Source: Luminiphilus sp.
GTDB lineage: Bacteria; Pseudomonadota; Gammaproteobacteria; Pseudomonadales; Halieaceae
DNA: 43,725 nucleotides
Assembly: GCA_029253705.1 (NCBI GenBank)
Contig: JAQWYY010000178.1
Coordinates: 1-43,725, forward strand
Reading direction: 5' to 3'
The position numbers and the translations under genes were made by a program. The notes beneath the pieces were generated by a model. The model did no database searches. It saw nothing but the letters and a program-made list of their open reading frames with translations, and had not been told where the DNA came from. This document shows positions 27,357-35,450 of the stretch, one piece after another (positions within the stretch are counted from its first letter, which is position 1; the number at the start of each line of letters is the position of its first letter).

Positions 27357-28713
27357 AATACCAGTTCTCATGTTTTTGACAGTTTGCCTTGTGCTGCTAG
27401 CCGGGTTTCCGGTAGCCCTGACACTCGCTGGTGTGGGCCTGATGTTCGCAGCCATAGGCACCATTTCTGGAACATTTGATGCTGGCTATCTAGCTGCAAT
27501 TCCTGCCAGAATTTTTGGCACCATTGGCAATGAAACGCTAATCGCAGTTCCCTTGTTTATTTTGATGGGGAATATCCTTGAGCGCGCAAAAATCGCCGAA
27601 GATTTGCTACGGAATATGGCCCAGTTATTTGGAAGTCGACCCGGTGGGCTTGGTGTGGCCGTGGTGCTGGTAGGTGCACTATTAGCTGCGAGTACCGGCA
27701 TTGTTGGTGCAACCGTGGTCACGATGGGGCTGTTATCGCTTCCCTCTATGCTGCGCGCCGGATACAGCCCAGCCCTCGCAACCGGTACGATTTGTGCCAC
27801 AGGCACTCTCGGCCAAATTATCCCACCATCGATCGCTTTGGTTTTGTTGGGTGATGTCATTGCCAGTGCTTATCAACGTGCCCAACTAGAAATGGGCGTT
27901 ATAAATACCGCCACCGTCTCTGTAGGCGACCTATTCGTCGGTGCACTGATTCCAGGCCTTATCCTTGTCGCGCTTTACCTGGTTTGGATTTTACTCATTG
28001 CGCGGATTACACCCGACCGTGCCCCTGCGATTGCTTCAGAGGGGGCTTCTGTTTCAGAGTTGCTGAACGCTTTGTTGCCGCCGTTCATACTAATCGCGTT
28101 GGTTTTGGGCTCAATTCTTTTAGGTGCGGCAACCCCCACTGAAGCTGCTGGTGTCGGTGCTGTCGGCGCGTTGCTTTTAGCATTGCAACGCAGGCAAATG
28201 AGCTGGGGGAAACTGCATGAAATTGGTCTGTCTACTATGCGCATTACCAGCATGGTTTTTTTAATTCTTATTGGGGCCGCTGTGTTTACACTGATTTTTC
28301 GAGGCTTTGGTGGTGAAGAACTGGTGCAGGGTTTCTTCGAGCGCATGGATTTGGGCCCTCAGGGCGCCATGCTGTTAGTGATGGTTGTTATCTTTCTTTT
28401 GGGTTTCATTCTCGATTTTATCGAAATCACTTTTGTCGTGGTGCCTATTGTTGGCCCAATCTTACTCGCCATGGGCTTTGATCCCGTTTGGTTTGGCATT
28501 ATGTTGGCGGTCAACCTACAAACTTCGTTTTTGACCCCCCCCTTTGGCTTTGCACTTTTTTATCTACGAGGCGTTGCCCCAGTATCATTACCCACAGGAG
28601 CAATTTATAAGGGGGTTATACCTTTTGTCGCACTTCAAATTGGACTGCTGGCGTTGCTCTGGAGCTTCCCAAATTTAATCACTTGGTTACCCAATGTCTT
28701 GCGCTCGAGTTGA
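27349..28713 (+). CDS. dctM: TRAP transporter large permease DctM
   Basis: DctM is the 12-helix channel subunit of TRAP transporters, driven by the sodium or proton gradient. The 454 residues contain ETLIAVPLFILMGNILE, STGIVGATVVTMGLLSLPSML, GTLGQIIPPSIALVLLGD and LQTSFLTPPFGFALFYLRG, the family's discontinuous-helix and loop motifs. Together with the TakP-like DctP on the other strand it probably imports an organic acid; 2-oxo acids are a guess from DctP resemblance. Confidence 0.93.
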   Translation: MIEIPVLMFLTVCLVLLAGFPVALTLAGVGLMFAAIGTISGTFDAGYLAAIPARIFGTIGNETLIAVPLFILMGNILERAKIAEDLLRNMAQLFGSRPGGLGVAVVLVGALLAASTGIVGATVVTMGLLSLPSMLRAGYSPALATGTICATGTLGQIIPPSIALVLLGDVIASAYQRAQLEMGVINTATVSVGDLFVGALIPGLILVALYLVWILLIARITPDRAPAIASEGASVSELLNALLPPFILIALVLGSILLGAATPTEAAGVGAVGALLLALQRRQMSWGKLHEIGLSTMRITSMVFLILIGAAVFTLIFRGFGGEELVQGFFERMDLGPQGAMLLVMVVIFLLGFILDFIEITFVVVPIVGPILLAMGFDPVWFGIMLAVNLQTSFLTPPFGFALFYLRGVAPVSLPTGAIYKGVIPFVALQIGLLALLWSFPNLITWLPNVLRSS

Positions 28714-28731
28714 ACACCTGTAACTTTCGAC

Positions 28732-28776
28732 GCTTATAACGTTGGTGCTTATAACATTGGTGCTTATAACATTGGT
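28732..28776. repeat. Three tandem 15-bp repeats
   Basis: The unit GCTTATAACATTGGT occurs three times head to tail (the first copy has one change, G for A), followed by a partial GCTT. It lies between the dctM stop (28713) and the thioesterase start. It is direct, not palindromic, and too short for CRISPR. Its function is unknown; replication slippage is the simplest origin. Confidence 0.9.
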
Positions 28777-28826
28777 GCTTGAATAACCACCAATCACGCT
28801 TTATCACCTTAGCAGCAGGCAAAAAC

Positions 28827-29231
28827 ATGACTGACCTCGATATGAATCCAACCCCTCAAGGGGAGCTCAGCCTTCAGGCTGTCGCCATGCCTGCGGACAC
28901 CAACCCTCACGGCGATATTTTTGGTGGCTGGCTTATGTCACAAATGGATTTAGCCGGTTATGTAACCGCCTGTGAGGTGGCAGGTGGCAGAGTAGCTACC
29001 GTGGCGGTGGAAGGTATGGTTTTTTTGACCCCTGTTCATGTGGGTGCGGTCGTCAGCTGTTACTCAGACATTTTGGAGATAGGACGCAGTTCGGTGCGGG
29101 TAATTGTTGAAGTTTGGATTAATTCCCGGCAAGACGGAGAGCCTATCAAAGTGACCGAAGGTACCTTTATTTATGTCGCCATTGGTGGAGACAAGCGGAC
29201 TCGTGCCATTCAACGTCCGGGCTCTGCCTGA
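28827..29231 (+). CDS. Acyl-CoA thioesterase, YciA type
   Basis: This hot-dog-fold enzyme hydrolyses acyl-CoA thioesters. The motif NPHGDIFGGWLMSQMDLAGYV is the YciA signature, with the catalytic Asp at the end and Asn before HGD. The track starts at a TTG inside the tandem repeats (28779). I prefer ATG at 28827 (MTDLDMNPTPQGELSL, 134 residues), the usual family length. Its last 22 bp overlap the 3' end of dctP on the opposite strand. Confidence 0.88.
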   Translation: MTDLDMNPTPQGELSLQAVAMPADTNPHGDIFGGWLMSQMDLAGYVTACEVAGGRVATVAVEGMVFLTPVHVGAVVSCYSDILEIGRSSVRVIVEVWINSRQDGEPIKVTEGTFIYVAIGGDKRTRAIQRPGSA

Positions 29232-30382
29232 TCAACCTCTGGCATCACTCGCGGTAATACCTTGTCCCGTGCGTTAAGGTATGCGCGTTCTGAAATTTCG
29301 TGATATGCCCTAACGTTTTTCGAAAACGCGTCATAGGAAACCGCGATTTTTTCGGCCATGAAGTCACTCGCCCTTAATGTCGCCATAGCGTCTAGGGACT
29401 TCTCATACAGCAAGCTCAATATATCCTCTGGCAATGCGCGCAACTGGGTGCCCGCAGCCAGTAATTGTTGCAGTGACTCATTATTGCGCGCGGTAAATTC
29501 ATCCAGCATATTTTGGTTCGCTGCTCTGGCTGCGTATCGAACAATAGCCTGTAAGTCGCTAGGTAGTTGATTAAAGGCTGTCGAATTTACCGTGAATTCG
29601 AGCATAGCGCCCGGTTCATGCCATCCCGGGTAATAGTAATATTCTGCCACCTCATTAAGCCCAAGGGTACGGTCGTTATAGGGACCTACCCATTCAACCG
29701 CATCGATTACACCTGTTTGCATTGAAGTGTAAACCTCGCCGCCTGCTATCCGTACCGCAGTGCCTCCTGCTGCGTCAAAAACCTCCCCAGCAAGGCCTGG
29801 AATACGCATCTTCAAACCGGATAAATCTTTGGCGCTGCGCAGCTCTCTATTAAACCAGCCCGCCATCTGAACGCCGGTACTCCCTCCGGCAAAGGGAATA
29901 ATCCCAAAAGGTGCGTACAACTCCTCCCACAACTCCAACCCACCACCGTAATGCAGCCAGCCATTCATCTCTTGCGCGGTCATACCAAAAGGCACCGCCG
30001 TAAAGAACACAGCGGCCGGAATTTTACCTTTCCAGTAGTAGCTAGCACCGTGGCCGACCTCAGCCGCACCCTGCGAGACAGCATCAAAAACTTCAAAAGC
30101 GGGCACAATTTCGCCAGCGCCGAACACACGAACTTCAAGGCGCCCACCACTCATTTCGTTAACATACTGAGCAAAGTTTTCAGGAGCAGCCCCTAAACCA
30201 GGGAGGTTTTTAGGCCAAGTAGTGACAAGCTTCCAACGAAACTCCGGGGTATCACTGCTATTGCTTGCTGCGGGCAGAGGGCGGCTTTGATCACTGCTAT
30301 CTACAGCCCATAACCCCAGCACCAACACCAGTGCCGACACCAACAAGATGACAACCACGGGCAGAAATCGCTTTTCAAACAT
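29210..30382 (-). CDS. dctP: TRAP transporter substrate-binding protein DctP (TakP-like)
   Basis: This is the periplasmic binding component of a TRAP system. An N-terminal hydrophobic segment (about residues 7-26) acts as signal peptide or anchor, followed by a linker and the DctP domain (WKLVTTWPKNLPG, GGEVYTSMQTGVIDAVEWVGPYND, YYYPGWHEPG). The last two motifs match the TakP group that binds 2-oxo acids. The preferred start is ATG at 30382, three codons inside the track's GTG start. It is unusual that dctP is on the strand opposite dctQM, with a thioesterase gene between them. It lies 42 bp downstream of uvrD on the same strand. Confidence 0.9.
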   Translation of the reverse strand: MFEKRFLPVVVILLVSALVLVLGLWAVDSSDQSRPLPAASNSSDTPEFRWKLVTTWPKNLPGLGAAPENFAQYVNEMSGGRLEVRVFGAGEIVPAFEVFDAVSQGAAEVGHGASYYWKGKIPAAVFFTAVPFGMTAQEMNGWLHYGGGLELWEELYAPFGIIPFAGGSTGVQMAGWFNRELRSAKDLSGLKMRIPGLAGEVFDAAGGTAVRIAGGEVYTSMQTGVIDAVEWVGPYNDRTLGLNEVAEYYYYPGWHEPGAMLEFTVNSTAFNQLPSDLQAIVRYAARAANQNMLDEFTARNNESLQQLLAAGTQLRALPEDILSLLYEKSLDAMATLRASDFMAEKIAVSYDAFSKNVRAYHEISERAYLNARDKVLPRVMPEVDQAEPGR

Positions 30383-30433
30383 ACACAGCACCTTCGCCTA
30401 TTTTTGAGATTGTTGTACTCGGCCTTTATCAAT

Positions 30434-32599
30434 TCAGAGGGTTTGTAGGTTGGCATACTGTAATACCAACCACTTCGATCCCTCGGCAAAGCTCACCTCT
30501 ACACGCGCATTAGCCCCACCACCCTCAAAATTTGTCACAACGCCCTCACCAAAGACCTGGTGCATAACACGTTGGCCCAGGCTGACACCACTCTCTATGT
30601 GAGCCGCACTCGGGGTTGGCGACAGCGAGGACAAAGATGATACGGGGCGTGAGATGGAGGCGCCCAATCGAACCTCGTTCAGGAGTTCAGAAGGAAGCTC
30701 ACGTACAAAGCGTGACGCGGTATTATAAGACTCAGACCCGTGAAGCCTGCGACTCTCAGCATACGTAAGTACTAACTTCTCCATGGCGCGAGTAATACCT
30801 ACATAACAAAGCCGACGCTCCTCCTCGAGTCGTCCTGGTTCGTCAAGCGACATACGATGAGGAAACAAGTTTTCCTCCATACCAGCCAGAAAGACCAGTG
30901 GAAATTCGAGCCCTTTGGCCGAGTGCAGGGTCATTAGCTGAACACTGTCTTCATGAGGATCTGCTTGAGCGTCACCAGCATCTAAGGCAGCGCTATCTAA
31001 AAATTGCTGTAGAGAGGGTAGATCGGTGTCATCGGGGACAAAGGTCTTTGCCGCTGACACCAGCTCCTCTAAGTTTTCCACCCGAGCCTGACCCCGCTCA
31101 CCCTTTTCAGCGCGGTGATACTCCACTAAGCCAGAGCTTGCCACAACATGCTCCGTAAGCTCCTCCAAGGGTAACTCTAGGGTTGTAGCGTCCATCTCAT
31201 CAACAAGAACCGTAAACCCAGCTAAGGCTTTGAGCGCTCGTGATGAAAAAAGCTTCTCGTCTTGGGCAATCGCAATAGCTTGCCATAAGGGCACCTGTCG
31301 AGTTCGTGCAAGATCACGCAACTGCTCTACCGTCTTATTGCCTATGCCCCTAGGGGGCAGATTGAGAACTCGTTCTAATGCAGTATCGTCGCTACGCCTT
31401 ATTAATAGGCGCATGTAAGCCAACGCATTTCGAATTTCTAGGCGCTCATAAAAGCGCTGGCCACCATAAATGCGGTAGGGGATTTGCGCTCGTATCAATG
31501 CCTCCTCAAGCACGCGAGACTGGGCATTAGACCGATACAAAATGGCGCTGGAGCGCCTGGTGTTTCCGTCGGACACCCACGCTTCAATGCGCTCGACAAT
31601 AAACCTAGCCTCGTCCTGCTCATTAAATCCAGCATACAAACTGATCGGATCTCCAGCATCTCCCGCCGTCCAGAGTTCCTTACCCAAGCGCCCGAAGTTA
31701 TGACTAATTAGGCCGTTGGCTGCTTTGAGAATTGTTTGAGTTGAGCGGTAATTTTGCTCAAGTCGAATTGTTTGCGCAGGACTAAAGTCCTCACCGAATC
31801 GATGGATGTTTTCAATTTTGGCACCACGCCATCCATAAATGGACTGATCGTCGTCTCCAACAGCCACAACCGGAATTGTTTGACCGGCTAAGACCCTCAG
31901 CCACGCGTACTGAATCGTGTTGGTGTCCTGAAATTCATCTACCAAAATAGTACGGAATCGGCGCTGATAATGCTGCAAAGTTTCCGGAGACTTCAGCCAA
32001 AGCTCGTGGGCGCGCAGAAGCAGTTCGGCAAAATCAACTAATCCACCACGCTGACAAGTCTCTTCATAAGCGCTGTAAACACGCAGCATGGTTTTAGCGT
32101 ATAAATCACCGTAAGGAGGATCAATATGCCCGGCACGCAATCCTTCGTCTTTTTGCGCATTGATATACCACTGTGCCTGCCTCGGTGGCCATTGTGCCTC
32201 GTCTAAATTTAAGTCACGGCACACCCGCTTTACCAGTCGCAGCTGGTCATCACTGTCGAGTATTTGGAAGTTTTGTGGCAGCTGGGCCTCCTGCCAGTGC
32301 TGTTTAAGCAGTCGGTGAGCCAAACCGTGAAAAGTACCAACCCACATACCCTGCGTCGGTACATCCAACATCGTTTCAATACGGCTACGCATTTCTCGAG
32401 CGGCTTTATTAGTGAAGGTCACCGATAATAAAGCATGGGTCGAGACGCCCTCAGCCCGAATAAGCCAGGCCATTCGGTGCACTAAAACCCGGGTTTTGCC
32501 AGAGCCAGCACCGGCTAATACCAGTAGATTGCCCGAATCTGCAGCCACAGCTTCACGTTGCGCCGCGTTAAGGTCAGTGAGAATATCGGAAACATCCAT
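30434..32599 (-). CDS. uvrD: DNA helicase II UvrD
   Basis: UvrD unwinds DNA in nucleotide excision and mismatch repair. The 721 residues have the Q-motif (LNAAQREAV), Walker A LAGAGSGKTRVLVHR (about 29-43), motif II LVDEFQDTN, motif III GDDDQSIYGWRGA, motif V LMTLHSAKGLEFPLVFLAG and the C-terminal Tudor-like tail (GQRVMHQVFGEGVV) that contacts RNA polymerase. Length matches E. coli UvrD (720), distinguishing it from Rep. No convincing LexA box was seen upstream. Confidence 0.96.
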   Translation of the reverse strand: MDVSDILTDLNAAQREAVAADSGNLLVLAGAGSGKTRVLVHRMAWLIRAEGVSTHALLSVTFTNKAAREMRSRIETMLDVPTQGMWVGTFHGLAHRLLKQHWQEAQLPQNFQILDSDDQLRLVKRVCRDLNLDEAQWPPRQAQWYINAQKDEGLRAGHIDPPYGDLYAKTMLRVYSAYEETCQRGGLVDFAELLLRAHELWLKSPETLQHYQRRFRTILVDEFQDTNTIQYAWLRVLAGQTIPVVAVGDDDQSIYGWRGAKIENIHRFGEDFSPAQTIRLEQNYRSTQTILKAANGLISHNFGRLGKELWTAGDAGDPISLYAGFNEQDEARFIVERIEAWVSDGNTRRSSAILYRSNAQSRVLEEALIRAQIPYRIYGGQRFYERLEIRNALAYMRLLIRRSDDTALERVLNLPPRGIGNKTVEQLRDLARTRQVPLWQAIAIAQDEKLFSSRALKALAGFTVLVDEMDATTLELPLEELTEHVVASSGLVEYHRAEKGERGQARVENLEELVSAAKTFVPDDTDLPSLQQFLDSAALDAGDAQADPHEDSVQLMTLHSAKGLEFPLVFLAGMEENLFPHRMSLDEPGRLEEERRLCYVGITRAMEKLVLTYAESRRLHGSESYNTASRFVRELPSELLNEVRLGASISRPVSSLSSLSPTPSAAHIESGVSLGQRVMHQVFGEGVVTNFEGGGANARVEVSFAEGSKWLVLQYANLQTL

Positions 32600-32793
32600 A
32601 CAATGATTCTACCGGAAAACAGACAGGTTACCGGGTTTTAAACTAGCAACTTGCAGCGGTTTGGGGCAACTTTGGACTTGTTTTAATTAGAGAAGTCGCG
32701 ACAATTAAAAAAGTTGGATAGTAAACGTGGCTAGATCCACAGAAAAACCGGTTCAATATCGTTAAATCATGGAAAGTAGAGGCAAACGAAGCA

Positions 32794-34293
32794 ATGGATG
32801 ATCACGACGAAAAGGATAAACGTCGGTTTATGACACCTCCAAAAGAATGGGGGGGGGATGGTGATGATGAGGCAGATTGGCTCATGGCCCCAGAAGAGAA
32901 TTCCACTTCCCCTCAGCTTTCAAACCGTCCGGCAATTGACGATGCTGGCTGGCTCACCTCTGAGTCAGACGGTGCCGAGTTGAATGGACAAGACGATTCG
33001 TCTATGGCCGATGGTAGCTCAGCTAGCGACTGGTTTACGGGTGGCGACATCACTCGGTCCCCGGAAACAACAGCTCCTGAACAATCAGAGGGTATGTCTG
33101 CAACATCGGCTACAGACACCCAACCCCCAGAGTCAGCCGAAGCCCCCCCCACCTCAGCAGACCCACTAGAGCCCTTTAGTGCCAGCGCCAGCTCAGAGTT
33201 TTCTTCTATGGACCTGCTGACTGACCACCACATTGTGGGTACCAGCACGACAGGAAAGCTGCCGCTGTGGCCAACAATCGCAGGAATAGCGGCTGTAGTT
33301 CTGTTACTTGTCGGGGGGTGGGGTGCAATTTCAGAGCGTTCTTCTTTGCAAAACCGCATCGTAGAACTGGAAGATCAGCAAGACACGTCTCAATCACAGG
33401 GAAATCTCGATGCTGGGGATGAGGCCGTTCTTGAAGCTAAAAACCAAGCCCTTACACAACAGCTCACAACACTAAAAGGCGATTACTCTGCCGCCAACAC
33501 CACCATACAGGCCCTTCAGGTTGAATTAGACAACGCTGAAAAGCTGGCTGCTGAAGCCACACGCCAACTTGAATCTTCACCGTCACCTGCGCAACAAACG
33601 GCTGCAATATCAGAGGCAAAAATAGCTGCACCCCGCACCACCCCTGTTACGCCTTCAAACAACCCCACTACACCCAGAGCTTCAGAGAGCCTTAGTGGAG
33701 GCCTGTGGTTTGCCAATGTGGCGGCGTACTCTCGCCGTGCTACGGCAGAGACTTGGGCGCAAAAGCTTCAAATAGAGGGCTACAACGCAGTGACACAAAG
33801 CGTCGATGTCGAAGGCCGTACCTTATATCGAGTTCGTGCGGTTGGCTTTAACACTAAAGCCGACGCAAAGGCCGCCGCCGCTGAACTGGAAGCAGCTTAC
33901 AATTTGGGTGCCTTGTGGATTGGTAAATCTTCAGCGCCTCCAACCCCTAATGTCAGACAACAACCTCAAGCCAAGCCGGCACTGGATAAAACCATGCCAC
34001 CAGCATCATCCTTAACCGCTACTGGGGGTAAAACCACTGAGTCCACCTCGCAAGAATTAGGCGGCTGGTTTATCTATGTCGACACCTACGCTCAAGGAGT
34101 CGACGCTGACAACAAAGCACAACAAATTGAAGAAGCGGGTTACGCTGCCAAGGTAGCCGTTGAGTACCGCTCTGGTGAGCTTCTTTATCGCGTGCAAATT
34201 GTTGGCATCAACTCACGAGCGCGCGGCGAAGAAATTGTTCAGGCCCTCGCTGCTGGTGGCGATATGCCCAACCTACAACTGCGACAATATTGA
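32794..34293 (+). CDS. Membrane protein with two SPOR domains
   Basis: The 499-residue bitopic protein has an acidic, Ser/Thr/Pro-rich cytoplasmic part (1-153), one membrane helix (about 156-176), a coiled coil (about 180-265), a Pro/Thr linker, and two SPOR domains: SPOR1 about 302-377 (GGLWFANVAAYSRRATAETWAQKL) and SPOR2 about 422-499 (GGWFIYVDTYAQGVDADNKAQQI). SPOR domains bind denuded peptidoglycan glycans at division sites. By this logic it is a septal protein, but the exact role is unknown. A run of Asp codons and poly-G (ggggggg) near the 5' end is a possible slippage site. Confidence 0.85.
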   Translation: MDDHDEKDKRRFMTPPKEWGGDGDDEADWLMAPEENSTSPQLSNRPAIDDAGWLTSESDGAELNGQDDSSMADGSSASDWFTGGDITRSPETTAPEQSEGMSATSATDTQPPESAEAPPTSADPLEPFSASASSEFSSMDLLTDHHIVGTSTTGKLPLWPTIAGIAAVVLLLVGGWGAISERSSLQNRIVELEDQQDTSQSQGNLDAGDEAVLEAKNQALTQQLTTLKGDYSAANTTIQALQVELDNAEKLAAEATRQLESSPSPAQQTAAISEAKIAAPRTTPVTPSNNPTTPRASESLSGGLWFANVAAYSRRATAETWAQKLQIEGYNAVTQSVDVEGRTLYRVRAVGFNTKADAKAAAAELEAAYNLGALWIGKSSAPPTPNVRQQPQAKPALDKTMPPASSLTATGGKTTESTSQELGGWFIYVDTYAQGVDADNKAQQIEEAGYAAKVAVEYRSGELLYRVQIVGINSRARGEEIVQALAAGGDMPNLQLRQY

Positions 34294-34334
34294 CTGTAGT
34301 TAAACCCCACACCACCAATAACGGAAATGAAACG

Positions 34335-34697
34335 ATGAAAATGATAACAACCTCAATCGCGCTGTTACTCGTACTCAGTGCTGGGCAAACGCTAGCTTCT
34401 GATTGTGACATGCCAACATTACCCACCATCCCAGATGGCGCCTCGGCTACCATGGAAGAAATGATTGAAGGACAACAAGGCGTGAAAGCTTTCCAAGCCG
34501 CAGCTGCCGAGTTCCGATCTTGCCAGGACGTTGCCATGGCAAGACTCAAAGCCTCGGTTGAGGAAGGTAATCCTGATGCAGCACCAAAATATGAGGCTGC
34601 AACCGAGGGTTACAACGAGTCCGTAGCCCTGGAGGAGCAGCTTGCGGAGCAGTTTAATCAAGCTATCCGCGCTTATAAGGCTGCCAACCCAAGTTAA
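34335..34697 (+). CDS. Small secreted protein of unknown function
   Basis: The preferred start is the Met at 34335 (MKMITTSIALLLVLSAGQTLAS), giving 120 residues; the track's 34290 start overlaps the SPOR gene. A classical signal peptide with an AxA-like cleavage site (TLAS) is followed by a helical, Ala/Glu-rich mature domain with two Cys, probably forming a disulfide. Similar small Cys-pair secreted proteins occur in marine gammaproteobacteria, as I recall, but I know no function. It begins 41 bp after the SPOR gene and is probably in the same transcript. Confidence 0.75.
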   Translation: MKMITTSIALLLVLSAGQTLASDCDMPTLPTIPDGASATMEEMIEGQQGVKAFQAAAAEFRSCQDVAMARLKASVEEGNPDAAPKYEAATEGYNESVALEEQLAEQFNQAIRAYKAANPS

Positions 34698-34778
34698 TAC
34701 ACCGAATTGACCCGCGGGGGTGCACAGGTATTTGCTTCACGTACTGAAGGCACCCCTAATCTTTGTTTTAACATTCAG

Positions 34779-34799
34779 CAGCACCTGTGCTTGGTGCTG
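34779..34799 (+). other. Hairpin in the spacer after the small secreted protein gene
   Basis: CAGCACC and GGTGCTG form a perfect 7-bp stem around TGTGCTT. The right-hand side of a weaker 8-bp inverted repeat (GCACAGGT at 34722-34729 with ACCTGTGC at 34783-34790) overlaps it. There is no clear U-run, so it is at best a weak terminator for the plus-strand genes. Otherwise 34698-34871 shows no gene. Confidence 0.5.
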
Positions 34800-34871
34800 A
34801 CATTAAAATTCTTCTGGCCCGCCCCCGAACAGAGACCCTGCACTTATAATTTATTTAAATTATGGTATGGG

Positions 34872-35036
34872 TTAATTCTCTTCAAGTAACCCCTTTACTT
34901 CTAAAACAGCCGTCAGTTTTTTTATTTTGCTAAGACAAATAATTCCAAAAACGAAGCCTAATGTCCCCAACGAAAACTCCAACATCCCAAATACTTCCAC
35001 CATCAACTCCTTTTTTAACTCAACCGCTCCTTTCAA
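34872..35036 (-). CDS. Possible small membrane protein, not in the ORF track
   Basis: A reading frame ends at TAA (34872-34874). It encodes up to 54 residues from TTG at 35036, or 43 from ATG at 35003 (MVEVFGMLEFSLGTLG...). The frame is open even further upstream, to about 35140. It has one hydrophobic segment (FGMLEFSLGTLGFVFGIICL), a basic KIKK and a charged tail (LEVKGLLEEN). An AGGAG lies three bases before the ATG, too close to be ideal. It follows the 98-residue gene on the same strand, after a copy of the unit boundary repeat. Real coding status is uncertain. Confidence 0.45.
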   Translation of the reverse strand: MKGAVELKKELMVEVFGMLEFSLGTLGFVFGIICLSKIKKLTAVLEVKGLLEEN

Positions 35037-35082
35037 AATTTCGTATCCGTCCGCTTTATCCTCACCCTCCCAGTTAAACGCC

Positions 35083-35118
35083 TCGCCACGCCTCTCTCTT
35101 TGATCGCCGAACGCTCGA
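35083..35118 (-). repeat. Unit-boundary direct repeat, copy B
   Basis: Read on the minus strand it starts TCGAGCGTT and ends AAGAGAGAGGCGTGGCGA. Compared without gaps with the copy at 35415-35450, the first 9 bases are identical and 15 of the last 18 match (27 of 36 overall). It begins 3 bases past the stop codon of the 98-residue gene. Confidence 0.65.
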
Positions 35119-35121
35119 TAA

Positions 35122-35418
35122 TTACTTATAAATCGCGTGACTTACCTTTTCGTCTTCAGCGAAGGTTATCTCACAGCGAACTAAATTTAGGTGGAGCGCA
35201 CTGCTATGTGTAACGCGCTTGCCCTGTTCGGATTTTTCAATCTTGTAATCCGACAAATTAGCAGTATCGAGTTGTCTTACGACACTAGAATAAGAAACAC
35301 CCGATTTGAAGTTTCCGCACAGGTAATAAATTTCATTCCTTGCCGATAACACAAAGAATGCGTAAGTCCCAACCATAAGCAGGAATAAACCGGCCAAAAG
35401 GAATGGCGTTTTTGTCAC
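35122..35418 (-). CDS. Small membrane-anchored protein of unknown function
   Basis: With GTG at 35418 (MTKTPFLLAGLFLLMVGTYAFF) the product has 98 residues; GAGAGGGG lies at a good distance before it. The track's GTG at 35439 overlaps the candidate attC end. It has an N-terminal membrane helix, then a small soluble domain with two Cys (YYLCGNF and LVRCEITF). It resembles, from memory, small hypothetical proteins carried in integron cassettes of marine gammaproteobacteria. It lies in the AT-rich patch downstream of glmS. No function can be assigned. Confidence 0.65.
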   Translation of the reverse strand: MTKTPFLLAGLFLLMVGTYAFFVLSARNEIYYLCGNFKSGVSYSSVVRQLDTANLSDYKIEKSEQGKRVTHSSALHLNLVRCEITFAEDEKVSHAIYK

Positions 35419-35450
35419 CGCGCCCCTCTCTTCGCCCACTTAACGCTCGA
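35415..35450 (-). repeat. Unit-boundary direct repeat, copy A
   Basis: This is the partner of 35083-35118, 332 bp apart, in the same orientation. It contains the last part of the attC-like candidate and the ribosome-binding site and GTG of the 98-residue gene. Confidence 0.65.

Noticed and set aside
28732-28780. CRISPR array
   Set aside because: Repeats are contiguous with no spacers and only 15 bp long.
32769-32801. Ten-codon leader peptide ORF overlapping the SPOR gene start
   Set aside because: It is short and has no attenuator-like structure or regulatory codons; likely chance.
34707-34889. Plus-strand ORF of 60 aa in the spacer after the secreted protein gene
   Set aside because: No recognisable domain or ribosome-binding site; it contains the hairpin repeats and overlaps the end of a better minus-strand candidate.
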